From Desulfomonilaceae bacterium (GTDB lineage Bacteria > Desulfobacterota > Desulfomonilia > Desulfomonilales > Desulfomonilaceae), in the NCBI GenBank assembly GCA_041662605.1, contig JBAZSD010000023.1, positions 1 to 64,000 on the forward strand: a DNA stretch of 64,000 nucleotides, given 5' to 3'. A model generated the notes under the pieces. The model made no database searches, was not told the DNA's origin, and saw only the letters and a program-made list of their open reading frames with translations. Made by a program: the position numbers and the translations under genes. Shown one piece after another: positions 24,759 to 33,463 of the stretch (position 1 is the stretch's first letter; every line of letters begins with the position of its first letter).

Positions 24759-27275
24759 ATGGACAATGTCAGAGAAGTTCAAGGAACAGAATTTAATGAA
24801 CCGGCGATGAACGACGCGCGGTCCAGCATAACAAAAGATGGCTTGGCCCGGGGGATTCTTGACTACCTCTATTACCAACAGGCCCGGTTGCCTGAATTCG
24901 CAACAACAAACGATTGGTATCTCGCTCTCTCTTATGCGGTCAGGGACCGGCTTGCGGAATCGTGGATAAACACAGCCCGCTCAATATTAGTCCGTCCTGA
25001 CCTCAAAATAGTCTGCTACCTTTCCGCTGAATTCCTGATGGGACCCCAGTTGGAAAACGCCATGTTGAGTCTTGGGGTAACTGAGGAGGCCCGTCAGGCT
25101 ATGGTCATACTTGGCCGGGACCTCGATGAGATCATTAAACGGGAACAGGAACCAGGTCTGGGCGGTGGTGGTTTGGGTCGACTGGCTGCGTGCTATTTGG
25201 ACTCATTAGCCTCGCTTGATATTCCTGCTTTCGGTTTTGGTATCAGGTACGAATTCGGGATATTTGAACAGCAAATAAAAAATGGTTGGCAAATAGAAAA
25301 AACAGACAAATGGCTTCATTATGGCAATCCATGGGAAATCCGCCGCCCGGAGACTGAGTTTGATGTGAAATTCGGAGGGCGCACAGAGTCTTATTTCGAC
25401 AGCAAAGGTCGTTATACGGTGGAATGGAAACCTGACATCGTCGTAAAGGGAGTAGCCTACGACACCCCCATCCCGGGGTACAAAGCGGAAACAGTAAACG
25501 TCTTGAGGCTTTGGACGGCTGAGGCCTGTGAATCTTTCGATTTTCAGGCGTTCAATGTCGGCAATTATTACGGGGCCGTAGAGGAAAAGGTGCTCTCAGA
25601 AACCATTACCAAAATTTTGTACCCCAACGATGAACCTGTCCAGGGAAAACAGTTGCGGTTATCGCAGCAATATTTTCTCGTGGCCTGCACGCTCAAGAAT
25701 CTAGTTCAACTGTGTCTTGAACTGGACATCCCTCTGGAGGAGTTTGACAGGAATTTCGCAATTCAACTGAACGATACTCACCCATCACTGGCAATCCCGG
25801 AATTGATGAGAATACTGGTTGATGAGCATATGATGGACTGGGACAAAGCATGGGAAATAACTCGGAACTCTTTCGCATACACAAACCATACTCTTTTGCC
25901 GGAAGCTTTAGAGAAATGGCCCATATCCCTTTTCAACGACTTACTTCCACGACACCTGGAAATAATTTACGAGATCAACATGCGTTTCTTGAGCGAATTG
26001 AAACTAAAGTATTCGATAGACGATTTCAGATTGGCTCGAATGTCCCTGATTGACGAAAGTGGAGAAAGGTACGTCCGCATGGCCAATCTTGCCTGCCTGG
26101 GAGGACATGCAATAAACGGTGTCGCTGAATTGCATACTGAATTGCTGAAACAGGACACTCTTCGTGACTTTTTCGAATTGTGGCCGGACAAATTTTATAA
26201 TATCACAAATGGGGTCACTCCCAGACGATGGATAATTTTGAGCAACCCAAAACTCGCTGCACTGATTTCCAGCCGTTTCGGGGAAGGATGGATTCGAGAG
26301 ACTGCCGACAATCTTCCCAGGCTTGCCTCGCTGGCTGAAGATTCCAATTTCCAAACCGAATGGAGGGAAGTCAAACTCTACAATAAACAGAGGTTGGCCC
26401 TGCTAATAGAGGAGCAAGAGGGAATCAGGCTAGACCCGGAAACCATGTTCGATGTTCAGGTGAAACGTATTCATGAGTATAAACGCCAGCACCTGAATGT
26501 CCTGCATATTGTCACACTATACAATAGAATAAAGCGCGACCCGGGTATTGACCTGACACACAGAACATTCATTTTCGGAGGCAAAGCGGCCCCTTCTTAT
26601 TTCATGGCAAAGCTCATCATCAAGCTGATAAACTCCGTGGCCACCGTTATTAACAATGATCCTGATATGGGCGATCGCCTTAAAGTGATTTTCGCGCCGA
26701 ACTTCAATGTGAAGAATGGGCAGAAAATTTATCCGGCCGCGGATTTATCCGAACAGATATCCACTGCAGGGAAAGAGGCTTCCGGCACAGGAAACATGAA
26801 ATTCGCGATGAATGGGGCTTTGACAATTGGAACGCTGGATGGGGCCAATGTAGAAATTAGGCAGGAAGTCGGAGAGGACAATTTCTTCCTGTTTGGCCTG
26901 ACTGCCGATCAGATTAGCGCCATAAAGACTAACGGCTATAATCCAAGGCATTATTATGACAGCAATGAAGAACTGCGTACAGTCGTTAACATGATTGGTT
27001 CAGGTTTCTTTTCTGATGGAGACAGGGCAATTTTCAGACCGTTGATCGATTCCCTATTGTACCACGACGAATATATGGTTTTGGCGGACTATCAGTCATA
27101 CGTCGATTGCCAGGATCACGTAGCCCGGGTTTTCGTGGACAAGAACCGGTGGACTCGAATGTCAATCCTGAATACAGCTCGAGCCGGAAAGTTTTCCTCT
27201 GATAGGGCGATTGAGGAATATTGCCGACATATTTGGCATGTCAAACCTATCACTTGGAGTAGTCAGGATGCATAA
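24759..27275 (+). CDS. glgP: Glycogen phosphorylase
   Basis: An 838-residue alpha-glucan phosphorylase that releases glucose-1-phosphate from glycogen with a PLP cofactor. The PLP-binding lysine is Lys681 in the S-G-T-G-N-M-K motif. Also visible are Y-L-S-A-E-F, G-G-G-G-L-G-R-L-A-A-C-Y-L-D-S, the Q-L-N-D-T-H-P block and V-Q-V-K-R-I-H-E-Y-K-R-Q. ATG at 24759 follows TAGGGGAGG; the open frame upstream is not family-like. No other glycogen gene lies in the window. Confidence 0.96.
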   Translation: MDNVREVQGTEFNEPAMNDARSSITKDGLARGILDYLYYQQARLPEFATTNDWYLALSYAVRDRLAESWINTARSILVRPDLKIVCYLSAEFLMGPQLENAMLSLGVTEEARQAMVILGRDLDEIIKREQEPGLGGGGLGRLAACYLDSLASLDIPAFGFGIRYEFGIFEQQIKNGWQIEKTDKWLHYGNPWEIRRPETEFDVKFGGRTESYFDSKGRYTVEWKPDIVVKGVAYDTPIPGYKAETVNVLRLWTAEACESFDFQAFNVGNYYGAVEEKVLSETITKILYPNDEPVQGKQLRLSQQYFLVACTLKNLVQLCLELDIPLEEFDRNFAIQLNDTHPSLAIPELMRILVDEHMMDWDKAWEITRNSFAYTNHTLLPEALEKWPISLFNDLLPRHLEIIYEINMRFLSELKLKYSIDDFRLARMSLIDESGERYVRMANLACLGGHAINGVAELHTELLKQDTLRDFFELWPDKFYNITNGVTPRRWIILSNPKLAALISSRFGEGWIRETADNLPRLASLAEDSNFQTEWREVKLYNKQRLALLIEEQEGIRLDPETMFDVQVKRIHEYKRQHLNVLHIVTLYNRIKRDPGIDLTHRTFIFGGKAAPSYFMAKLIIKLINSVATVINNDPDMGDRLKVIFAPNFNVKNGQKIYPAADLSEQISTAGKEASGTGNMKFAMNGALTIGTLDGANVEIRQEVGEDNFFLFGLTADQISAIKTNGYNPRHYYDSNEELRTVVNMIGSGFFSDGDRAIFRPLIDSLLYHDEYMVLADYQSYVDCQDHVARVFVDKNRWTRMSILNTARAGKFSSDRAIEEYCRHIWHVKPITWSSQDA

Positions 27276-27351
27276 CGCAAAGCTTTCGCAATCGATGGCA
27301 GGGGCGGACCTTGGAACCGGCGCTTAACACTTCAGAAAGGATTTCGGTCTG

Positions 27352-27380
27352 TTGCGCTGTAGTTCGTCTAATAATAGAAT
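27352..27380 (+). promoter_or_regulatory. Possible promoter of the STAS-like gene
   Basis: A TTGCGC -35-like and a TAGAAT -10-like hexamer lie 17 bases apart, about 28 bases before the ATG. The -10 is good, the -35 poor. Confidence 0.35.
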
Positions 27381-27407
27381 TGAGCGAATGCTAAAAGGAG
27401 GCTAATT

Positions 27408-27770
27408 ATGATCGAAGTTCTATCTAAATCCCAAGGGAAAACTCTCGGAGTGCGTTTAACGGGCAAAGCGACTGATGAAGATTACGAAAAAATCTTTATC
27501 CCAGCCTTGGAGAACCTGATCAAAGAGTACGGAAAGATCAGGTGTCTTTACTTCATGGACGAGGGCTTCCAGGGTTGGGAACTAGGCGCGATGTGGGACG
27601 ACGCCAAATTTGGGATCAAACACAAGAGTGATTTTGAGAAGATCGCTGTTGTAGGCGGCCCCAAGTGGGCCGAATGGTGTACGAAGATAGCGTCGCATTT
27701 AGTTGCAGCCGAAATAAAGACTTACCCCGCTGATCAACTTGATGACGCATGGAGTTGGGTCCAGGCTTGA
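27408..27770 (+). CDS. SpoIIAA-like STAS-fold protein
   Basis: A 120-residue cytoplasmic protein of the SpoIIAA-like (DUF3478) family with a STAS-type fold. Seen are V-R-L-T-G-K-A-T-D-E-D-Y, L-Y-F-M-D-E-G-F-Q-G-W-E, a D-A-K-F-G-I-K-H segment, the V-V-G-G-P-K-W block and the closing Y-P-A-D-Q-L-D-D-A-W-S-W. Relatives may bind small lipids or metabolites; no function is firm. AAAAGGAGGC precedes the ATG. Confidence 0.88.
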   Translation: MIEVLSKSQGKTLGVRLTGKATDEDYEKIFIPALENLIKEYGKIRCLYFMDEGFQGWELGAMWDDAKFGIKHKSDFEKIAVVGGPKWAEWCTKIASHLVAAEIKTYPADQLDDAWSWVQA

Positions 27771-28094
27771 GCCACCATGGCGTTCGGAGGGGATGCCAGT
27801 CTTATAGCTCACGTGCTTGGCGTTCCAGTTCTGGGCCATCAATTTCAGAGACGTTGAGTTGCGCATGGCCCTCCGTGGAGGGTTTGAGAGTAAGGTTAAG
27901 AGAGCCCTGCGCAATCTCATGGAGATGTTTTTTCAGCGAGCCTTAGGTGATGGCAAATTCCTCTTCTCATTCCTAGTCCCAATCAGGTGTTGAAAGATAA
28001 AAGCCTCTTGCTCAAAATATTCCATCCTATCATGACACCGAAGGTGTGATCCTCTTACGTTAATAAATTTTGAAGGGTTGAATCCAGAAAAGAG
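27771..28094. other. Gene-poor gap before the fur operon
   Basis: About 320 bases without a supported gene. A minus-strand frame at 27802-27942 is open for 46 codons and has a protein-like composition but no normal start codon, so it could be a gene remnant. A short palindrome CCCTCCGTGGAGGG lies at 27869-27882. Nothing else is seen. Confidence 0.4.
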
Positions 28095-28151
28095 TTGACA
28101 TTGGTGAAATTCTGCGGTTAGGCTATTGCCAATAGTTGGCATTAGCAATAG
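28095..28151 (+). promoter_or_regulatory. fur/perR promoter with nested palindromic operator
   Basis: A TTGACA -35 (28095-28100) and TAGGCT -10 (28119-28124) are 18 bases apart. Overlapping and following the -10 is TGCCAA-TAG-TTGGCA (28127-28141), itself inside an outer pair CTATTGC (28123-28129) and GCAATAG (28145-28151). This is where a Fur-family repressor would block its own promoter. Autoregulation is inferred. Confidence 0.65.
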
Positions 28152-28162
28152 ATGAGGTCTGA

Positions 28163-28561
28163 ATGCAAGCAAACGTAAATCGTAGAATGACTAAACAACG
28201 CCGAATTATTGTGGAGGAGTTGAAAAAAGTCACCTCTCACCCCACGGCGGACCACCTTCATCAAATGGTCAGGAAGCGACTTCCCAAAATCAGCCTTTCA
28301 ACCGTGTACCGCAATCTTGAGACTTTGTCCGCTGAAGGAGTGATCCTGAAAATGGATGTAGCGGGAACTCAGAAGCGCTTCGATGGGACAGTTGAAAGCC
28401 ATTACCATATTCGTTGCAGTCGGTGCGGGAGAGTCGATGACGTCCACATGGAACCGATAAATGAAATCGAAGAGATAGCCCGAAGGCGTTCAAACTATCA
28501 TTCCGTATCACACGTCATAGAGTTTACTGGAATATGTCCTGAATGTTATAGCCGAGGCTGA
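28163..28561 (+). CDS. Fur-family regulator, PerR-like
   Basis: A 132-residue ferric-uptake-family regulator. The winged helix shows I-S-L-S-T-V-Y-R-N-L-E-T-L, the universal Fur recognition helix. The metal-site region R-F-D-G-x-x-x-x-H-Y-H-I-R-C resembles PerR, where the His and Asp residues sense peroxide through bound iron. Two CxxC pairs (CSRC and CPEC) form the structural zinc site. It is the first gene of a likely operon with cydA (58-base gap) and cydB. The palindrome at its promoter fits self-control. Whether it senses peroxide or iron cannot be settled by eye. Confidence 0.88.
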   Translation: MQANVNRRMTKQRRIIVEELKKVTSHPTADHLHQMVRKRLPKISLSTVYRNLETLSAEGVILKMDVAGTQKRFDGTVESHYHIRCSRCGRVDDVHMEPINEIEEIARRRSNYHSVSHVIEFTGICPECYSRG

Positions 28562-28619
28562 CCAGTAGCCGGTTTTCAGCGCAATAGACCTGTAATTCAG
28601 AAAGGAGGTTTTTCATCTA

Positions 28620-29939
28620 ATGGACGCTTTGATGCTCTCACGTCTGCAATTTGCAGTTGCGACCTATTTCCATTTTCTCTTTGTGCCGCTCACCCTGGGA
28701 CTCTCCATTTTGGTGGCGATTATGGAGACTCAATATCTGAGGACCGGCATAGAAGAATACAAGAGGATGACCAAATTCTGGGGCAAGTTGTTCGTCATCA
28801 ACTTCGCCATAGGGGTGGTCACCGGAATAACCCTGGAATTTCAGTTCGGAACAAATTGGTCACGGTATTCGAAATATGTTGGTGATATATTCGGCTCCCT
28901 TCTCGCCATAGAAGCCACCGCCGCGTTTTTCCTTGAATCCACTTTCATAGGCGCATGGGTATTCGGATGGAAAAAACTTTCTCCCAAGGCCCATGTGGTA
29001 TGCATCTGGCTAGTCGCCGCGGCCTCAAACATCTCCGCCTACTGGATTCTTGTAGCGAATTCCTGGATGCAGCATCCAGTGGGGTATGTGATTAGAAACG
29101 GCCGGGCGGAGCTAGACGATTTCTGGGCAATTATCTCACAACCTTACGCAATTTTGATGTATCTTCATGTTTTGAGCGCCGCTTACATACTTGCGGGTTT
29201 CTTTGTCATGGGAGTGAGCGCTTATCATCTTATCAGAGGAAAAGAACTTTCCTTTTTCAAGAGATCGTTCAGGATAGCCGCTACTTTTGCTGTGATCTTT
29301 GCCTTGGCCGAAATCCTCATTGGAGATTTTCATGGCAAGGAAATGGTGAAGTCTCAGCCGACCAAGGCGGCCGCTTCTGAGGCTGTATGGGAAACGACCA
29401 AAGGGGCTCCGATGTATCTGTTTTCAGTCCCTGATGAAGCGAACGAGAGAAACAGTGTAGAAATATTGGGCATTCCCAAGCTTTTGAGTTGGGTTGCCAC
29501 AGGTGACTCGGAAGGCGTTTACAAAGGTTTGAAAGAGTGGCCAAAAGAAGAACGGCCACCAGTGGCGATCACATTCTGGTCATTCAGGATCATGGTCGGG
29601 CTAGGTATGCTGTTCGCGTTACTTAGCGTCATAGCATGGCTGAAACGCAAAAATCCTGAAAAGAGTCCGGGTTTCCTGAGATTACTGATTTATTGCACTC
29701 CTCTTCCCTACATCGCAATAACCCTGGGATGGACGGTCACCGAGGTCGGGCGCCAGCCATGGATAGTTTATGGAATGATGAAAACGGCGGACGCTGCTTC
29801 ACCCGTTAGCGCATCTCAGGTAGGAGTGTCTTTAATAGCTTTTGTGGTTGTCTATTCTTTGTTGGGGATCGCCTGTTATTATCTGATTTTCAAGAACGCC
29901 CGTAAAGGGCCTGATCCTATAACTGCGGTGGGCCGCTAG
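28620..29939 (+). CDS. cydA: Cytochrome bd oxidase subunit I
   Basis: CydA, 439 residues, the quinol-oxidising, haem-binding subunit of cytochrome bd in the inner membrane. About nine membrane helices are predicted. The N-terminal R-L-Q-F-A-V-A-T-Y-F-H-F with haem ligand His18, the W-M-Q-H-P-V-G motif and the late G-R-Q-P-W signature are present. The length points to a short Q-loop form. It removes oxygen with high affinity, which protects an anaerobe. A strong AAAGGAGG ribosome site precedes the ATG. It follows the PerR-like gene and is 17 bases from cydB. Confidence 0.96.
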   Translation: MDALMLSRLQFAVATYFHFLFVPLTLGLSILVAIMETQYLRTGIEEYKRMTKFWGKLFVINFAIGVVTGITLEFQFGTNWSRYSKYVGDIFGSLLAIEATAAFFLESTFIGAWVFGWKKLSPKAHVVCIWLVAAASNISAYWILVANSWMQHPVGYVIRNGRAELDDFWAIISQPYAILMYLHVLSAAYILAGFFVMGVSAYHLIRGKELSFFKRSFRIAATFAVIFALAEILIGDFHGKEMVKSQPTKAAASEAVWETTKGAPMYLFSVPDEANERNSVEILGIPKLLSWVATGDSEGVYKGLKEWPKEERPPVAITFWSFRIMVGLGMLFALLSVIAWLKRKNPEKSPGFLRLLIYCTPLPYIAITLGWTVTEVGRQPWIVYGMMKTADAASPVSASQVGVSLIAFVVVYSLLGIACYYLIFKNARKGPDPITAVGR

Positions 29940-29956
29940 GAAAGGGGGAGGACGCT

Positions 29957-30982
29957 ATGTTGGAGACAATCTGGTTTTTACTGTGGGGTATTCTTTGGGC
30001 TGTTTACTTTATGCTTGACGGCTTTGATCTTGGGTTGGGAACTCTTGCCCCGTTCATCGCTTCTAACGAAAATGAAAAAAGAGTGATTTACAATTCGATG
30101 GGTCCTTTTTGGGACGCGAATGAAGTTTGGTTGATTACAGCGGGCGGAGTCACTTTTGCGGCTTTTCCGACTACTTATGCGGTTATGTTCAGCGCTCTAT
30201 ATACGCCTCTATTGTTGTTACTGTTCGCCTTGATACTCAGGGCGGTAGCCCTGGAATTCAGGAGCAAGGTGGACGACGAAGGGTGGAAAAAACTGTGGGA
30301 TGTGTGTCTTTTTGTAGGCAGTTTTGTGCCGTCCCTTTTGTTGGGTGTAGCGTTCGCGAACATCTTTAAGGGAATACCTGTGGACGGCGAAGGAGTGTTC
30401 CACGGGAATCTGTTCACCTTGCTAAATCCCTACGGACTCTTAGGCGGAATCCTGTTCACGCTCCTCTTTCTCGTTCACGGAGCGTTATGGCTAGCAATCA
30501 AATCCGAGGGAACCCTTGAGAAAAAAGCGGCCAAAGCGGCGTCGGGACTATGGATTATCTTATTGGTTGTCGCTGTGGCGTTCCTTGTGGCCACCTGGTT
30601 TGCGACAAGCCTGTACGTAAATTATCTCAACTCTCCGGCGCTTATGGTCATTCCACTGGTGACTGTTCTGGCTCTGTTAGGAACAAGGCTGTTTATTGGA
30701 AAAAAGGCTTACTGGACAGCATGGTTCTCCTCAAGTCTGACAATTGTTGGGGCCACTCTGTTTGGAGTGGTTGGATTGTATCCAAACCTTTTCCCTTCGA
30801 GCCTTGATCCCGCATATAGTCTCACAATTTTTAACTCCTCTTCCAGCCCGCTTACCCTCAAGATCATGCTGGGAGTGGCGCTAACCTTTGTGCCGATAGT
30901 AATAGCGTATCAGGTCTGGAGTTACTATGTCTTCAGAGACAAGGTGACAAAAGAAGATTTGGCCTCTGACGAAGCCTACTGA
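29957..30982 (+). CDS. cydB: Cytochrome bd oxidase subunit II
   Basis: CydB, 341 residues, the second membrane subunit of the bd oxidase. It shows L-D-G-F-D-L-G-L-G, the F-W-D-A-N-E-V-W-L-I-T-A-G-G motif and about eight hydrophobic helices, at normal family length. A GGGGGAGG ribosome site lies before the ATG. No CydX-like small ORF is evident after it. A weak hairpin (CCTCAA at 31004-31009 with TTGAGG at 31021-31026) follows and may end the operon. Confidence 0.95.
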   Translation: MLETIWFLLWGILWAVYFMLDGFDLGLGTLAPFIASNENEKRVIYNSMGPFWDANEVWLITAGGVTFAAFPTTYAVMFSALYTPLLLLLFALILRAVALEFRSKVDDEGWKKLWDVCLFVGSFVPSLLLGVAFANIFKGIPVDGEGVFHGNLFTLLNPYGLLGGILFTLLFLVHGALWLAIKSEGTLEKKAAKAASGLWIILLVVAVAFLVATWFATSLYVNYLNSPALMVIPLVTVLALLGTRLFIGKKAYWTAWFSSSLTIVGATLFGVVGLYPNLFPSSLDPAYSLTIFNSSSSPLTLKIMLGVALTFVPIVIAYQVWSYYVFRDKVTKEDLASDEAY

Positions 30983-31110
30983 TTATTCGCCAGGAGTAAA
31001 GGGCCTCAAGTCCTTCCAATTTGAGGGGCTTGGGGCGCCTTACCGGACGATGCGACAGTCTAGCCCATTTGTAGGCGCCAATCTCATTTTCGAGACTTCA
31101 TCTCCACAAC

Positions 31111-31515
31111 TTACACGAATATCATCAGGTTTCCGTCTTTCAATTCAGTGCGATAAACCTTAACGGGTTTGGATGTAGGGCCTGTGAGGTTGGTCCCGTT
31201 GTAGTCAAAAGTAGAATGGTTGAGGCTACAACACCTGAGAACACTTTTTCCTGGAACAGGATCCAGCTTTCGCCCGAAATGGGAGCAGCGATTCGAAAAA
31301 CTGTGATAATTACCGTCACCGTCACGAACGACCAGAACAGGGGTTTCAAGGCCTTTGCCTGAAAGGAATACAGCCCCTCCGGGCTGTTGCAGTTCGGGGA
31401 TTTGGTCGACCTTTATCGTGGCCTTGTTTTCTTCCAGACGCCAAAACTCCGGACTCAACGGTTTGGTTTTTGATACGCCCGCTACGGCTTTCAGAAAATC
31501 CAGGATGACAGACAT
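31111..31515 (-). CDS. Rieske-type iron-sulfur protein with unusual ligand motif
   Basis: A 134-residue soluble protein with a Rieske ferredoxin fold. The first ligand pair is normal (Cys77-Ser-His79, followed by G-R-K-L). The second reads C-C-S-L-N-H-S-T-F-D (residues 95-104). By spacing the ligand is Cys96, but the expected His at +3 is Asn99 and His100 comes one place later, whereas relatives have C-P-L-H-G-S-x-F-D. It may still bind a 2Fe-2S cluster with a shifted His. There is no signal peptide and no oxygenase domain. It is convergent with cydB; partner unknown. Confidence 0.8.
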   Translation of the reverse strand: MSVILDFLKAVAGVSKTKPLSPEFWRLEENKATIKVDQIPELQQPGGAVFLSGKGLETPVLVVRDGDGNYHSFSNRCSHFGRKLDPVPGKSVLRCCSLNHSTFDYNGTNLTGPTSKPVKVYRTELKDGNLMIFV

Positions 31516-31591
31516 AGAATGATCTCCCCTCTCAAGATTCTTATTATATGGTGGTTCGGCTTCGCCTCACATTCCATCCCGCTTCTTGACC

Positions 31592-33235
31592 TTATTCCCG
31601 GCTATCCCAATTCATAGCCCATCCATGAAGCTCAGTTTGGGACCCGGAGCCAGATGTGACGCGGACTCTGATAGCTCCCTGTAAGTTATCAAGATCCGAC
31701 ATCGACGCCGTGCGCAATTCGAGTTCCTCAGAGATAGACGCTCTTTTCACCGGTTCAGGAAATTCTATCCACGCCCATGGGGCATCTCCAATACTAAAGT
31801 AAAATTTCAGATCAGTATTCAATTTTTTTACGAGTATCGAGCCAATAACCCCCGTAACAGCCTCCGCAGATTCGAAAGCCTGGCTGATAAGATCCATTCC
31901 CTGCCCAAGTTCGTCATATGTAAAAGATAAGCTTCCCAGCAGGGGAACTTCGAGGTCCGGACCGGCTTTCAAACCGGCTGCGACGGACAGGGTTCCAGGA
32001 ACAAACACGTCAGGGACAAGGTTGGTTGCGTTTATGAATAATTGCCCATCCATTTGGTTTTCGGGGAACGCCAGGGCCATCGTCAGCGCCTCAACCCTAC
32101 TATTTGAGACAGAGTCCCTCCATATCTCGCCATTGTCCCGATACATCCATGATGCGGATTCTACCTTCGCGATTTCCTTCCAGACGCTTCCATTCCATAT
32201 CTTCCATGCTTCAAAGTCTGACCCGTGATTGAAACAAAGCGCATAGAAAATATTTGATGATCCTGGAGTGGCGCCGTCAGCCGAAATATTGGTGACTGAC
32301 TTCCAGTTTGAAGTGGGAACACTTGAGACGCAGGCCACCTGAACTGAATTCGGGATCGTGTATTGCGCTTCGACCAATTTGAGCTGGCTGAGGCTGGTGA
32401 GACCGACACCCCACGAACCGGTAATCTTCAACTGATAAAGACGGTAAGCCATAGAGTTTTCGAAAGTGAGGTAATCACTCCATGCGCTAGAACCTAGCTC
32501 TGGAAAATCGAGCCTTGAATCAAGCGTATGCCATGTAACGTCATCGTTGGATCCCAATAATTGAAAATTCCTGGGGGACGCGACGTAGGCTGGGTCCGAC
32601 GCGTTACGGGAAAGAATGCGATATTTGTTGATCACCATAGCCTCGTCTTCCCCGAGATCTATCTTGATCCATTGGGGGGATACTTCACTTGCGGACGATG
32701 TAGCAATCCAGCACTGATCCGGGTCCGTGGTATGTTCTTCATTTTGGTCGAACACGCGCCACGCTGGGCAATTCGGTGAAACGTATTCACTTGAAGCGCT
32801 GGCGCCAAGTGGAATAGGGGATAAATTGCCAACCATAGCCGGCGTAGCGTAATCGGTTCCACTATTTGAAGCTCCACTTGAGACCGGAGTTTTCTTTAAG
32901 CTAAGCCCGTCATCTGTAACCGAAAGGTTATTGGGATCCGACATTTCAATGTTTGATGTCCCATTAAATTCAATCAGTTTGGTCAGGCCGGTTGGTCCCG
33001 GAACCTCAGAAAAATATCTGCCTGACTCGGAATAACGAGCTGTGGACAAACACAAATCCACGCCCATGTCATCCTGAAAAGTATCCACGAAACCATCATG
33101 CATTGACATACCTGTGTGACCATGCTCGGTCAGGTTGTTCATGAACAATAGATGAAGATTCGCTCTTATGTCGTTGATCTGCTCAGTGAGTGGTTGGATC
33201 TCTCTATTGGGGAAAACTCCCGCCATAAAAGTCAT
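31592..33235 (-). CDS. Discoidin (F5/8 type C) domain protein, tail-fibre-like
   Basis: A 547-residue protein with no signal peptide. The first 60 residues (Q-P-L-T-E-Q-I-N-D-I-R-A-N-L-H-L-L-F, then L-T-E-H-G-H-T-G-M) look like the start of phage tail-fibre or baseplate proteins. A coagulation factor 5/8 type C (discoidin) carbohydrate-binding domain spans about 140-290, with A-S-S-E-Y, W-I-K-I-D-L-G and Y-R-I-L-S-R. A beta-rich region follows. No other phage gene is nearby. ATG at 33235 follows a GGAGGG site; a TTG five codons earlier is possible. It may be a relic of a phage or contractile injection particle, or a cytoplasmic lectin; this is uncertain. Confidence 0.75.
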   Translation of the reverse strand: MTFMAGVFPNREIQPLTEQINDIRANLHLLFMNNLTEHGHTGMSMHDGFVDTFQDDMGVDLCLSTARYSESGRYFSEVPGPTGLTKLIEFNGTSNIEMSDPNNLSVTDDGLSLKKTPVSSGASNSGTDYATPAMVGNLSPIPLGASASSEYVSPNCPAWRVFDQNEEHTTDPDQCWIATSSASEVSPQWIKIDLGEDEAMVINKYRILSRNASDPAYVASPRNFQLLGSNDDVTWHTLDSRLDFPELGSSAWSDYLTFENSMAYRLYQLKITGSWGVGLTSLSQLKLVEAQYTIPNSVQVACVSSVPTSNWKSVTNISADGATPGSSNIFYALCFNHGSDFEAWKIWNGSVWKEIAKVESASWMYRDNGEIWRDSVSNSRVEALTMALAFPENQMDGQLFINATNLVPDVFVPGTLSVAAGLKAGPDLEVPLLGSLSFTYDELGQGMDLISQAFESAEAVTGVIGSILVKKLNTDLKFYFSIGDAPWAWIEFPEPVKRASISEELELRTASMSDLDNLQGAIRVRVTSGSGSQTELHGWAMNWDSRE

Positions 33236-33382
33236 GTTCCCTCCTGACAATTAGAATGTTTCAGAAACAGGTGGAATTGTGATCAAACCGGCACGGATAA
33301 GATACTTCGGTTGGTAATACTCATTTTCAGATTGTAACGTTTATCGGGGCCGTGTCAATTGATGGATCAAAAACTTCGGCAA

Positions 33383-33409
33383 TAAAAAATGGCGGCCTTT
33401 TTGCCGCCA
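33383..33409 (-). terminator. Rho-independent terminator of the M18 peptidase gene
   Basis: On the minus strand TGGCGGC and GCCGCCA pair around a six-base loop and are followed by TTTTTTATT, a classic terminator 55 bases after the aminopeptidase stop. Confidence 0.85.
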
Positions 33410-33463
33410 CCAGTAATGTTTTTCAATACGAGGTAGGACCGAACGGGAATGATGTTTGACTTT

